This document shows positions 35,218-44,675 of a stretch of DNA of 60,019 bases, piece after piece. The DNA is taken from contig QCWD01000002.1 in the NCBI GenBank assembly GCA_013114725.1, positions 1 to 60,019 of the forward strand, written 5' to 3'. The notes beneath the pieces were generated by a model that saw only the letters and a list, made by a program, of their open reading frames with translations, had not been told where the DNA came from and searched no databases. A program made the position numbers and the translations under genes. The stretch comes from Nitrososphaeraceae archaeon. Its GTDB lineage: Archaea; Thermoproteota; Nitrososphaeria; Nitrososphaerales; Nitrososphaeraceae. The first letter of the stretch is position 1; the number at the start of each line of letters is the position of its first letter.

Positions 35218-35327
35218 ATTTTATCATTCATGCTAATAACTATTTATCCTCTAAAATAATAAATAAATTTCAGAAAGTTTTAGAAATTTGATAGAGCATT
35301 GAGGTATACAAAAGAGGCCACACCATG

Positions 35328-36095
35328 CTAACGAAGAGGGTTTCGTCTTTGTGCCCAATCTATAATGGAACCATCATACACTTTCACATTTTTAAAAGAT
35401 GCGTATTTAAATTGGAAAAATTTATGAGAGGCCCTTGTCCCAGAATGACAATAACAAATGATCTCACTATTATCTGGTATGTTTTCATTATTGAAGATTT
35501 TTTGAAGTTCATCATCTGATAGAAAAATCCTTCCGTTTAGTCCGATGCCTTCTTCCCAATTTTGAAGACGTGAATTAGGAATTCTAGCTTGAAAGTGTTC
35601 TTGAGGAGTCCTTGAATCTACAATTATTGTAGATGGGTCATTTAATTTGGATTTAACATAACTTTCATCTGCCCTAATGGAATTATCAATATTGGATACA
35701 AAATCAGAATTAATAATTTTGGGTATTTCTTTCGTTATGGGTAGTAAACCTGATCCATGAATTGTACTAAAACCCAAATCTAGGATTGATATATTTTTAT
35801 GTCCGTGATACAATAACGTCCAGGCAACTCTTGCCAGAGATGGGTCCATAGGCTCACCATATACAACAACATGTTTTGTATCATCTATTCCCATTGAACC
35901 AAAAAGATTTTGAGCTTGCATAGAATCTAGAACTAGATTTGAGCCATTATTTGATATACTGATCACTTTTTCTATTGGAAGAGAAAGTGCATTTTCTAAA
36001 TGTCCAAAACGATAAAGAAAAGTTCCACGAGTATCAACTATGACCAAATCATTATTAAAATTTAATTTTAACCATTCAATACTTACTTTATTCAT
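35328..36095 (-). CDS. Two-domain rhodanese-type sulfurtransferase
   Basis: 255 aa. The first rhodanese domain (residues about 1-110) has DLVIVDTRGTFLYRFGHLEN and VVVYGEPMDPSLARVAWTLL, lacks the catalytic Cys and is structural. The second (about 130-255) has TIIVDSRTPQEHFQARIPNS and the active loop CYCHSGTRASHKFFQF, with the persulfide Cys in CHSGTR. The loop differs from thiosulfate (CRKGVT) and mercaptopyruvate (CGSGVT) enzymes, so the sulfur donor is uncertain. Monocistronic. Confidence 0.88.
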   Translation of the reverse strand: MNKVSIEWLKLNFNNDLVIVDTRGTFLYRFGHLENALSLPIEKVISISNNGSNLVLDSMQAQNLFGSMGIDDTKHVVVYGEPMDPSLARVAWTLLYHGHKNISILDLGFSTIHGSGLLPITKEIPKIINSDFVSNIDNSIRADESYVKSKLNDPSTIIVDSRTPQEHFQARIPNSRLQNWEEGIGLNGRIFLSDDELQKIFNNENIPDNSEIICYCHSGTRASHKFFQFKYASFKNVKVYDGSIIDWAQRRNPLR

Positions 36096-36221
36096 AAATA
36101 AAAAATTGTGTTTACTGCCAACATATATTTTATTTTAGGAAAAGAGAATCATCTAAAATTTACTTTTTGGTTATTCAAAAATGACATTGGGATTTAATCT
36201 GTAAGAAATCAATTAACTTTT

Positions 36222-36887
36222 ATGAATTCGTTCAACAAAGGTTGGGTCAAACAGGTTAAAAATAAAAATGGTGCTTCAAATATAATAAAGGATAGTCTAA
36301 AATCACAGCAGCCGTTAAAACCTAAAATTGAAGTTGCAAAAAACCGAATCCAGACTCAGAACAGGAAACTGGAGGTCATGCTAGACAAATTAAGAAACAA
36401 AGAAAAATATTATTTTGACCAGATAGTTAATTCTTTACAAAATCATGATTCACAGCAGGGAAAAATGTTATCTACTGAACTAGCTCAGGTAAAAAAAACC
36501 ACAAAAACTATGTCTCAATTAAAATTGGCTATGGAACAGGTGCATTTACGTTTAGAATCAACAGTTGATGTAGGAGATGCCATGTCAGCTCTAGCTCCCG
36601 CATTAGGTACCCTTTCAAATGTAAAATCAAGATTATCAAATGTAATGCCTGAATTTGATATAGAACTAGATAATATGAATAATGCGTTTAATGAAATGCT
36701 AGTTGATGTTAGCGGTATAGGAAACAACAACAATTCATTCATGTTTAACAATACTGGCGATGATGTTGATAAAATACTAGCCGAGGCAAGTGTAATAGCT
36801 GATCAGAGAACCAGTTTAAATTTTCCAGATATACCAAATAATCAATACAATCGAAATAGGTCATCTACCGGCGAGCATACCTTGTAA
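36222..36887 (+). CDS. cdvB: ESCRT-III-like cell division protein CdvB
   Basis: 221 aa. The Snf7/CdvB core is clear: PKIEVAKNRIQTQNRKLEVM, LDKLRNKEKYYFDQIVNSLQ, KMLSTELAQVKKTTKTMSQL, MEQVHLRLESTVDVGDAMSA, LAPALGTLSNVKSRLSNVMP and FNEMLVDVSGIG, with a polar C-terminal tail (about 165-221) for partner binding. It forms filaments for membrane constriction, recruited by CdvC in crenarchaea. The ATG at 36222 overlaps no other gene. A second, weaker paralogue is at 19201; cdvA and cdvC are not in the window. Confidence 0.9.
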   Translation: MNSFNKGWVKQVKNKNGASNIIKDSLKSQQPLKPKIEVAKNRIQTQNRKLEVMLDKLRNKEKYYFDQIVNSLQNHDSQQGKMLSTELAQVKKTTKTMSQLKLAMEQVHLRLESTVDVGDAMSALAPALGTLSNVKSRLSNVMPEFDIELDNMNNAFNEMLVDVSGIGNNNNSFMFNNTGDDVDKILAEASVIADQRTSLNFPDIPNNQYNRNRSSTGEHTL

Positions 36888-36935
36888 TTTTAAACCATAA
36901 ATAAAAACTCTGAAATACTCCAATTTTTTTAATAA

Positions 36936-37613
36936 TTAATTGCAAGGATTGTTAAATAAATTTCCAAAGTAGTTTGATAAATCATTAAAAGGATTCCAAG
37001 AGGAATTTTTTTCATAATTTACTTTTTCATCTATTTGCGGTAACAATGATGATTTATTGTCGTTTTTATTTTCTGTATTAGAATATTGCATTATTTCCGT
37101 TTTATTAGTTATGATTTCAGGTTTCAAATCAATTTCTTCTTTTTGGAGATGCTTTTCGTTTAACGATGTAACAGAAACAAAATTATCAGAATTGTTTTGA
37201 TATGTATAATTCTCATGTGAGTTTTCATTTTCAGTAGAAATATTATTCATCTCTTTTAAAATGTCGTTAGTATTTATCAGATTGGGAATTTTATTCAAAT
37301 CAGATAGATCAGAAAGATCGTTTTGACCATTAAAATATTCGCTACCCTGAACATTGACTGGATTGTCTGAAGGTTTGGAATTTGAAGTTGTAATGCTTAT
37401 GGTATCTTCCATTAGTTTTGACCAAGTATTTCCTATGACCTTATCAATTTCATTTTGAATGTCACTGGTAAATGTATCATTATTAGTTGGAGAGAAGGCC
37501 ATATTCTGTGCAGATACAAAAGATAATCCATAATAATTAGAGGCAAACAAAAACATGCTCAGAAAAATGATGCTACAAAATTGAATGAAAAAAACATGAC
37601 TTAAGTGTAACAT
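36936..37613 (-). CDS. Exported Asn/Ser-rich protein of unknown function
   Basis: 225 aa. An N-terminal signal peptide (FFIQFCSIIFLSMFLFASNY) is followed by a low-complexity, Asn-, Ser-, Asp- and Glu-rich chain without cysteines, probably unstructured on the cell surface. No family is recognised. It ends 49 nt from the convergent cdvB stop. The base composition is as AT-rich as its surroundings. Confidence 0.6.
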   Translation of the reverse strand: MLHLSHVFFIQFCSIIFLSMFLFASNYYGLSFVSAQNMAFSPTNNDTFTSDIQNEIDKVIGNTWSKLMEDTISITTSNSKPSDNPVNVQGSEYFNGQNDLSDLSDLNKIPNLINTNDILKEMNNISTENENSHENYTYQNNSDNFVSVTSLNEKHLQKEEIDLKPEIITNKTEIMQYSNTENKNDNKSSLLPQIDEKVNYEKNSSWNPFNDLSNYFGNLFNNPCN

Positions 37614-37724
37614 GATTTTGATTGTATTTATTTTTTTTAAGTAGATTAGTCCAATTGTTCATGGCATATTGTAAATATTGTTATATCAAGATATTTTGAA
37701 TTATTATAAAAAGATGTTTGATAT

Positions 37725-38405
37725 ATGAATAGTAATAAAAAATCTTTGAAAGATATACTAGATGCAATGAAAAAGGTCTTGTTTGATGAAACCAATCTGG
37801 CGAGGACAACTGCGTTAAAAGAATTACAATTATCTGAAGAAGGAAATCCTTTTAAAATCCTTATAGGAACCATCCTTTCGGCTAGAACCAGAGATGAAAA
37901 TACATCAAAGGTTGTTAGAAAACTATTTCAGAGATATAAAAACGCAGAAGAACTGGCATCGGCAGATGTTAATGAAATCAAGGAACTGATCCGCAGTATT
38001 GGATTTTTTAACATCAAGGCAGAGAGAATTAAAAAAACCGCCATAATTATTAATGAAAAGTTCAAAGGCAAAGTCCCTGACAATATCGAAGATTTAATAA
38101 AACTTCCAGGAGTTGGGAGAAAAACAGCAAATTGTGTTTTAGTCTATGCATATAATAAATCAGTAATCCCTGTAGATATTCATGTTCATAGAATTTCCAA
38201 CAGATTAGGATTGGTAAATAGTAAGAATCCAGAAGAAACAGAACAGCAATTAATGAAAATCGCAGATAAGAAATACTGGAATGAAATAAATAATATTTTT
38301 GTAATGTACGGACAAAATGTTTGTACTCCCATTAAACCAAAATGCAGTATATGCATTCTGAAAAAAAATTGTGAATTTTATAATCAAACATTCAATACCA
38401 ATTAA
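37725..38405 (+). CDS. nth: Endonuclease III (DNA glycosylase/AP lyase)
   Basis: 226 aa. It removes oxidised pyrimidines in base excision repair. It has the HhH motif with catalytic Lys (LPGVGRKTANCVLVYA), the catalytic Asp in VIPVDIHVHRISNRL, and the 4Fe-4S loop CTPIKPKCSICILKKNC, exactly Cx6Cx2Cx5C. The GTILSARTRDENT motif near residue 51 is also typical. The ATG is at 37725. It is divergent from the exported protein gene. Confidence 0.95.
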   Translation: MNSNKKSLKDILDAMKKVLFDETNLARTTALKELQLSEEGNPFKILIGTILSARTRDENTSKVVRKLFQRYKNAEELASADVNEIKELIRSIGFFNIKAERIKKTAIIINEKFKGKVPDNIEDLIKLPGVGRKTANCVLVYAYNKSVIPVDIHVHRISNRLGLVNSKNPEETEQQLMKIADKKYWNEINNIFVMYGQNVCTPIKPKCSICILKKNCEFYNQTFNTN

Positions 38406-38421
38406 AGATAATAAAAGGAAA

Positions 38422-39150
38422 CTATGAATCTCTTTTCTTTTTATACAATAAAATAGCCAATACTCCGCCTACTAGACCTAACATAATAAATGGAAGAAAA
38501 TAGGTGGGAGAATCGCGTGGATTTCCAAAAAATAACTCAAAATCCATCGTACCGCTATAAACATTATTTATTGAATCAGAATCTTCCTTTCCGTATATAG
38601 AAAGTGATGCCAGATTAAATCCATCCAATGACAATCGGTCTATAATTATTCTTTTGCCATTCGTAATTGTTAATCCCTGATTATTTCCATAGCTTATAAC
38701 CATAGGTTTTTCGGTTGTCCACCCACCTGTAGTAGCTTCATAAATTCGCAAATATCCAGTTGAATTTGTGTTCACACCTACCCAAAATCTAGACTGGTCA
38801 CCGGACATTCCAACCTCGATAAATTTTTCACTAGGCAACATCTCATTTAATTTTATAATAGTTTTAACTTCCGGAGAATCATAGTAACTTAGATTATTTC
38901 TTATATTTAATATCCAATTACCTTCGATAGGAGAATCAAATTTGTAAGTATATGAATTCTTTCTATCAAAATCACCAATATCAAAAGGGAGAGAAAATAT
39001 TTCACTATTTTTGTTTTTGAATACATGTAATGGCGTGATTGCTGTAGTGGATGGATTTGAATTTATTTGGCCAAAAGAAACAACTGGAACAGATATGGAA
39101 AAAACAAGAAAAAACAAAAAAGAGAATAATATTGCAATATTATAGTACAT
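38422..39150 (-). CDS. Exported beta-rich protein with a C-terminal membrane anchor
   Basis: 242 aa. It has a signal peptide (IAILFSFLFFLVFSISVPVV), an extracytoplasmic beta-sandwich (YKFDSPIEGNWILNIRNNLS, then FIEVGMSGDQSRFWVGVNTN and YLRIYEATTGGWTTEKPMVI), and a C-terminal helix LPFIMLGLVGGVLAILLY with a basic stop KKKRDS. No family is recognised. It lies between nth and sat on the opposite strand to nth. Confidence 0.65.
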   Translation of the reverse strand: MYYNIAILFSFLFFLVFSISVPVVSFGQINSNPSTTAITPLHVFKNKNSEIFSLPFDIGDFDRKNSYTYKFDSPIEGNWILNIRNNLSYYDSPEVKTIIKLNEMLPSEKFIEVGMSGDQSRFWVGVNTNSTGYLRIYEATTGGWTTEKPMVISYGNNQGLTITNGKRIIIDRLSLDGFNLASLSIYGKEDSDSINNVYSGTMDFELFFGNPRDSPTYFLPFIMLGLVGGVLAILLYKKKRDS

Positions 39151-39204
39151 ATATATCTGTCCTCTATTGATTAGACATATTAACTTACAAGAGAGATATT
39201 TTAG

Positions 39205-40348
39205 TTATTCTACGAATGGATTTTTGTAAGATAAAATAAGTTTAGATATTTCAGGTCTCATCAAATGTTCTCTAGGTATCTCGCCAGAATTTATCATTTT
39301 TCTCATTCTAGTTCCACTCAACTCTTCGTGAAATTCAATAGAATGAGGGCATGTTCTTTCATTTGAATATCCCAGACATTTTTTACAATAATAGAACGCA
39401 GGAAAGAAAATCGGTATAATCCCTAAATCTTCATAATCATTAAAAATTTGATGAGCCGCAAAAGGATGATAAAAATTCCCAACTCCGGCATGGTCACGGC
39501 CTACAATAAAGTGACTGCACCCAAAATTTTTTCGCATGATAGCATGATGAATTGCTTCTTTTGGTCCGGCATATCTCATTTCCGTATGGAGAGAAACGAA
39601 AATAACCCGATTTGCTGGATAATAGTTATTTATTAGTTGTTCATAAGACTGTAAAATAACCTCGTCTTTAAAATCTCCGGATTTTTTTTTGCCAATCAAA
39701 GGATTAATAAACAGCCCATCAAAAATATTAAGTGCCGCTTTTTGTAACATTTCATGAGCTATATGTGGAATATTTCGTGTTTGAAAGCCAACTATTGATT
39801 TCCATCCTTTTTGTTTTATCTCATGACGAGTTTCTATGGGAGTCATTCTCCTGTAGCGCAAAGAATTGTCTGTTATTTTTTTTAATAAATTAATTTTACC
39901 GGATACCAAATAGTCATTCATTTTATTTGTTTTAGATACACCTGGATGTGTGATATCGAGGGTACCGTAAAGTGAGCGGGCTAGATTTTTTTTGTCATAA
40001 TCAAAAATCTCCTCGACATCAAGGATCGCAAATAATTCATTGTTTATTACGCAATACAATCTCTTTGTAATCTTTTATCTGATTCTTAGTGAGTTCATCT
40101 ACATCAAGTATAATTGGAATGGTCCACGGTAAACCATTTGTGAGCCTTCCGGTTTTCAATATTGTATCAAAATCATCGGAATTAACGAATCCCTCTAAAG
40201 GACTAAAAATGCCATCGGCTATATTTTCGACATCATTTCTTTGGTCGTCACTGACATCTAATGTAAACGTTCCTTCTATATTTTTTCTTTCATCGACTAT
40301 TCTATTAATTAAAATATTTCCATGTGGTTTTGGAATTTCGTTATTCAT
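39205..40348 (-). pseudogene. sat: Sulfate adenylyltransferase (ATP sulfurylase) broken by a one-base frameshift
   Basis: ATP sulfurylase makes APS from sulfate and ATP. The N-terminal part (40348 to 40037) reads IADGIFSPLEGFVNSDDFDT and ends ...IVLRNKQ-stop. The rest continues in another frame as NNELFAILDVEEIFDYDKKN to 39205, with QTRNIPHIAHEMLQKAAL (nucleotide site), GRDHAGVGNFYHPF and the C-terminal ELSGTRMRKMINSGEIPREH. Removing one base from the T3 run at 40043-40045 (coding strand AAA) restores one frame of about 380 aa, with RNNNELFAIL at the junction. It could be a real mutation, a programmed frameshift or a sequencing slip. It follows cysH by 43 nt. Confidence 0.85.
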
Positions 40349-40391
40349 GACTACATCCAGTTACAATATGAAATGCCAAATAATATCAACA

Positions 40392-41144
40392 TTATTGATT
40401 TTTTGAATTTAGATGTATTCCGCATTCTTTATGGCTGGATTCTTCCCACCACCAACGTCCAGCCCGTGGGTCTTCATCTGATTTTATCGCCCTAGTGCAT
40501 GGCTCGCATCCAATACTTGGATATCCAGTGTCATGTAACTTGTTATAAGGTACGTCATTTTTATGGATATAATCCCAAACCATTTCATTTGTCCAATCAG
40601 ATAATGGATTGACCTTGATGATATTGTTATGAGTAGAATCAATTTCTATTTTTTTGATATTGAAACGTGTGAATGTTTGTTCTCGACGCAATCCGGTTAT
40701 CCAAGCATCAAATTTTTCTAAAGCTCTATTAAGTGGTTTTACCTTTCTTATCTCACAACAAAGTTTACGATTTTCTATACTTTTGTACATTAGATTAAAT
40801 CCCTTTTCTGCAACCATATTTTCCACTTCAGAAAAGTATGGAAAGTAAACGTCAATGGGTATGGAATATCTTTCTTTAATCTCATCCATTAGATGATACG
40901 TCTCTTGATTCAATCTTCCAGTATCAAGCGTAAAAATACGAATATTATTTTTGTCAAGTTTGGATATCATGTCTATTAAAACTACATCCTCTGCTCCAAA
41001 ACTGGAAGCCAAACCAATTTTTTTCGCGTATGTATTTAATGCCCATCTTAAAATTTCTTCACTTGACTTACTTTCAAATGATAAAGATAATTCGTCAAAA
41101 CTTTTTAAATATTCAGGAGATAAATTCTTCAAATTATCATTGTT
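40392..41144 (-). CDS. cysH: Assimilatory APS/PAPS reductase with 4Fe-4S cluster
   Basis: 250 aa from MNNDNLKNLSPEYLK at 41144. Nucleotide site IGLASSFGAEDVVLIDMISK, then FTLDTGRL. The iron-sulfur cysteines are in RKLCCEIRKVKPL and IGCEPCTRAI, the pattern of APS-type reductases, and the catalytic cysteine sits in KECGIH near the C-terminus. Reduces APS (or PAPS) to sulfite using thioredoxin-like donors. Together with sat it makes an assimilatory sulfate module; no APS kinase is seen, consistent with direct APS reduction. Confidence 0.93.
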   Translation of the reverse strand, partial: NNDNLKNLSPEYLKSFDELSLSFESKSSEEILRWALNTYAKKIGLASSFGAEDVVLIDMISKLDKNNIRIFTLDTGRLNQETYHLMDEIKERYSIPIDVYFPYFSEVENMVAEKGFNLMYKSIENRKLCCEIRKVKPLNRALEKFDAWITGLRREQTFTRFNIKKIEIDSTHNNIIKVNPLSDWTNEMVWDYIHKNDVPYNKLHDTGYPSIGCEPCTRAIKSDEDPRAGRWWWEESSHKECGIHLNSKNQ

Positions 41145-41345
41145 CATAATTATCATTATTTTTATATCTGATATTAATTTGTATAATATTTTATTTTCAA
41201 TTTGATAATTCAGTAAACTTGAACATGTTAATTATTGTTAATAAATGATTTTATAATATAGCATAAGCAACTAATTTATTTATTTTAAAGATAGTTTTAT
41301 TAATCTAGTATTTGATAAAGTAAAATAGTAAAGCAAATCGATCGA

Positions 41346-42764
41346 GTGATAAAAGTGGGACAAGATTTTTGGAATTTGATTAATGAATATAGACAAATAG
41401 GATTCGAGCCTTTAAGATTTCTCGGCAATCTTAATCAAATTAACTCCAAATTGTTTTTTTCACAATACGATTTGAAAAAGACTAATATAAAAATAACTCC
41501 TAAATGGTATGATTTTTTCCACAAAAATGAAGGAAAAAGTATAGAGGTTACAAGAAGAATATATCCGGACCTTATTAATCCAAAATCACATATTGAAATA
41601 GATAGTAAGAAAGCTTGTGTCATTTTTAATATCTCTGAGAATTTGAGCGATTTGGATAAAATAACAGGCATCGATATAGTTCAAAACTTTTTAAATGATT
41701 TCCCCACAAAATGTGCAGTCAATAGAATTATTACAAACAAAGCAAACGAAAATAATCAATTTGTTTTGATGGATTTTATAAAATCTCAAAGAGGAACAAA
41801 AGTGGGGTATAATTGCATAAATAACTTTATATTAAATATAACCGATATTCGACAACCGCTTGATTCTGAAATACACTCTAACATTAATTTTACTGGAGCC
41901 CTAGAGAATTTACTTTTACTTGGTTGTACATCAGAATTTCAATTATTTCCTGCGTATGATGCACCTAATGAGGACACTTTAGATACTATGAGAAAAAATT
42001 TTGATAATTTTGCTTTAAAGTATAACCTGGTCGTGGTAGATTTTAGCTCTTTAAAAAAAGGTAGATGGTTTTATGCTTCAACTGCAACTGCTAAAACAGA
42101 TAATGAATTGCCATTAAAGTATGATGAATTAACCGAAGATATGGAAATAATTTTATCAGATAAATTTGGAACCTTATTACCTATACATATGTTTTATTTT
42201 TCCAAAATTGATGATCAAAATATATCAATTTTAGAAAAAAACGGGATAGAATATAATGATTTATGTCAATTAAATGACAAAGTTTTTAATAAAATGAATG
42301 AACCCAAATTTTCTTTTGGGAAAATCATTTCAAAATATTGTCCGAAGTATGGAAATAATTTTTCAAAAACATCAAATATTTATGCAGTATTTCCAGTAAT
42401 GGAATCTGGAATCTATGCGATGAAAGAACTGGCTGAGTATACAAATTCTGAGATCATTATTAATAAAATTCCAATAAAATATGAAGAACTAAGAAGATTT
42501 GCAATAAATGAGTTCATTGTTGAAAATACAACGTCGTCAATAAACGGATGTCATTTTATAATTGCGCACAAGGATGTTACAAATTTGATATTAGAGGATT
42601 TGAAAAAAATAAATCTCGAACCTCAAATAATAGGAAAAATAGGAAAAAGAGGAGAGCCAAAAATCACACTTGTTAATGAAAATATAAACGACTATACATT
42701 ATCAAAAAATAAACTAAGAATTTTCAGGGCTAACAAAGTAATAGCAGATAAACAAGATCATTAA
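41346..42764 (+). CDS. SelD/PurM-like (AIR synthase-related) protein
   Basis: 472 aa. The middle region follows the PurM/SelD fold: NINFTGALENLLLLGCTSEF, KYNLVVVDFSSLKKGRWFYA, then TATAKTDNELPLKYDELTED and MEIILSDKFGTLLPIHMF, corresponding to the hydrophobic 'GD-hIhhT+hhG' strand of selenophosphate synthetase. The C-terminal HFIIAHKDVTNLILEDLKKI and EPQIIGKIGKRGEPKITL resemble the PurM end domain. No obvious SelD catalytic Cys/Sec-Lys motif is present, so selenophosphate synthesis is doubtful. ATP binding is likely. The start is probably TTG/GTG at 41346. It converges with pyrK, overlapping by 4 nt. Confidence 0.5.
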   Translation: MIKVGQDFWNLINEYRQIGFEPLRFLGNLNQINSKLFFSQYDLKKTNIKITPKWYDFFHKNEGKSIEVTRRIYPDLINPKSHIEIDSKKACVIFNISENLSDLDKITGIDIVQNFLNDFPTKCAVNRIITNKANENNQFVLMDFIKSQRGTKVGYNCINNFILNITDIRQPLDSEIHSNINFTGALENLLLLGCTSEFQLFPAYDAPNEDTLDTMRKNFDNFALKYNLVVVDFSSLKKGRWFYASTATAKTDNELPLKYDELTEDMEIILSDKFGTLLPIHMFYFSKIDDQNISILEKNGIEYNDLCQLNDKVFNKMNEPKFSFGKIISKYCPKYGNNFSKTSNIYAVFPVMESGIYAMKELAEYTNSEIIINKIPIKYEELRRFAINEFIVENTTSSINGCHFIIAHKDVTNLILEDLKKINLEPQIIGKIGKRGEPKITLVNENINDYTLSKNKLRIFRANKVIADKQDH

Positions 42765-43582
42765 TAATGTGACTTTATTCCTGATTTGTTTCTATATATT
42801 AATCCAAAATCAGTCATCATTTTAAGTTCTTTATTATTAAATACAGTACCATCTGTACAAACTAATTTATCATTAATGCAACAGCTTGCACAAATGCCTA
42901 CCCCACATTTCATATATCTTTCAAGACTTGCTTGTAAGGACAAATCATAAGAAATAGAAATATCATAAACTTTTTTCATCATCAATTCTGGTCCACATGT
43001 ATATGCCATATCAAATTTATCATGTTCTAGAATTTTTATTAATGCATCTGTAGGATAGCCTTTAATTCCAAAACTTCCGTCCTCGGTGGTTACTATTATT
43101 TTGTGTTTTGTATTTTGAAGAATTTTTTTTGCAAAATTATAAAAAAGTATTTCAGGCTTTGATCTTGCACCTATAATTAAAGTACAAGAGATTTGCATTT
43201 TGTTTAGTATTACTGATAGGCGCATAAGAGGAACAAGTCCTGTACCACCTCCAATCAAGATCACCTTTTTTTGTTTCTTTGAAACTCTAAAATAATTTCC
43301 ATATGGACCTCTTATTCCAATAACGTCACCTTTTTTCTTTTGAAATAGAGCAGTTGATCCTATTCCATACTTTTTTACGGTTATGGCGGCATTATCATTT
43401 GTATTAGATACCATAACACTCATAGGCAATTCCTCTACTCCAGGAATCCAGACCATCAGAAATTGTCCCGGTTTTGCTTTAAAAGAAAGATTATCTTGAA
43501 AGATAAGAGTTTTTACGTTAGGAGTTTCTAGTGTATCCTCACATATAGAAACAATCCTATGGGTATCAATATTTGTGTGCAT
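42761..43582 (-). CDS. pyrK: Dihydroorotate dehydrogenase electron transfer subunit
   Basis: About 273 aa from MHTNIDTHRIV at 43582. It has an FAD domain (PGQFLMVWIPGVEELPMSVM), an NAD domain (KVILIGGGTGLVPLMRLSVI, AYTCGPELMMKKV) and the 2Fe-2S loop MKCGVGICASCCINDKLVC. PyrK passes electrons from dihydroorotate, via PyrD type 1B, to NAD. Its start overlaps the end of pyrD by 17 nt, so the pair is translationally coupled. Confidence 0.93.
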   Translation of the reverse strand: MHTNIDTHRIVSICEDTLETPNVKTLIFQDNLSFKAKPGQFLMVWIPGVEELPMSVMVSNTNDNAAITVKKYGIGSTALFQKKKGDVIGIRGPYGNYFRVSKKQKKVILIGGGTGLVPLMRLSVILNKMQISCTLIIGARSKPEILFYNFAKKILQNTKHKIIVTTEDGSFGIKGYPTDALIKILEHDKFDMAYTCGPELMMKKVYDISISYDLSLQASLERYMKCGVGICASCCINDKLVCTDGTVFNNKELKMMTDFGLIYRNKSGIKSHY

Positions 43583-44489
43583 TACCAATAATCTCCATGA
43601 TATTTTTCAAATCCTTCTTTTTAATATAGTCCATTATACCTTTTTTTATTTCTTTAAAAACTGACATTCCAAGATACCCTATTGAACTTCCAATTTGAAC
43701 TGCCGAAGACCCTGCTAACATATATTCAATCACATCTTCCCAACTAAATATTCCACCACAGCCTACGACAGGTATGTTCAGGTTCTTTGATATTTCATAG
43801 ACACTACGAATCCCAATTGGTTTGATAGCCTTTCCTGAAAGTCCCCCAAATTTATTACTAAGGATTGGTCTTTCCGTTTTAATATCAATTTTCATTGCAC
43901 GAATTGTGTTAATTGCTGTTATTGCATTAGCTCCTGCGTCCTGCGCTATTTCTGCTATTTTTACGATATTGGTGTTTCCAATGCCTATCTTTATAATTAC
44001 TGGTTTGGTAGTCACGCTTTTGATCCTTTTAATAATTCGGTATACCAATTCGATATCATCGCCGACTTCCATCCCCATTTTCGCTACGTGAGGACATGAA
44101 AGATTTACTTCATAACCTAAAATACAAAGTTTATCAAATTTTTTAATTAATTTAGGAAATTCATTCTCTTGTGATCCTACTAAACTAACTAGTAATGGAA
44201 CATCATTATTTTTAATTTCATTGGAGAAAGAATCAGAACCAGGATTGGATAATCCAACTGCATTAAGAAAATTGAAATTTTCAAGAGGAACAACGGTAGG
44301 GCCACGATATCCTTCCATTGGATTAAGACTTATCGATTTACTTACAATTGCGCCTACTTCAAACTCATGGTAAAGCCTTGTAAATATTTCTTGTGAGATT
44401 CCCAAAAAACCTGAAGCCAAAATAAGTGGATTATCAAGAGAAATTCCGGCCAGATTAACGGCAAGTATATCTTTTGTTGATCTTTTCAA
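43566..44489 (-). CDS. pyrD: Dihydroorotate dehydrogenase, type 1B
   Basis: 307 aa, FMN-binding TIM barrel for pyrimidine synthesis. It has the N-terminal NLAGISLDNPLILASGFLGI, the substrate loop ENFNFLNAVGLSNPG, the catalytic Cys in EVNLSCPHVAKMG (type 1B, not Ser), KIGIGNTNIVKIAEIAQDAG, NAITAINTIRAMKIDI, KFGGLSGKAIKPI, and the FMN-phosphate GCGGIFSWEDVIEYMLAGSS. It runs with PyrK immediately downstream. Confidence 0.95.
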   Translation of the reverse strand: MKRSTKDILAVNLAGISLDNPLILASGFLGISQEIFTRLYHEFEVGAIVSKSISLNPMEGYRGPTVVPLENFNFLNAVGLSNPGSDSFSNEIKNNDVPLLVSLVGSQENEFPKLIKKFDKLCILGYEVNLSCPHVAKMGMEVGDDIELVYRIIKRIKSVTTKPVIIKIGIGNTNIVKIAEIAQDAGANAITAINTIRAMKIDIKTERPILSNKFGGLSGKAIKPIGIRSVYEISKNLNIPVVGCGGIFSWEDVIEYMLAGSSAVQIGSSIGYLGMSVFKEIKKGIMDYIKKKDLKNIMEIIGNAHKY

Positions 44490-44675
44490 GTAATAAATGG
44501 AATTTAATTTAGTAAATATTAGTTGTTCGATCAGGTTTATTTTATACCCACAATACGTAATTACTATAAAAAATATAATATAAAATTGATATAATCATAT
44601 AAAAATAATTTTACAGGATATTATGATTTCTTAACCATTATATATTGTAAGTCAAGATTTATTATAAAACAACCA

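Noticed and set aside
41346-42764. Calling this gene selenophosphate synthetase
   Set aside because: The fold pattern fits, but the catalytic Cys/Sec-Lys region of SelD is not visible, so only a superfamily-level name is supported.
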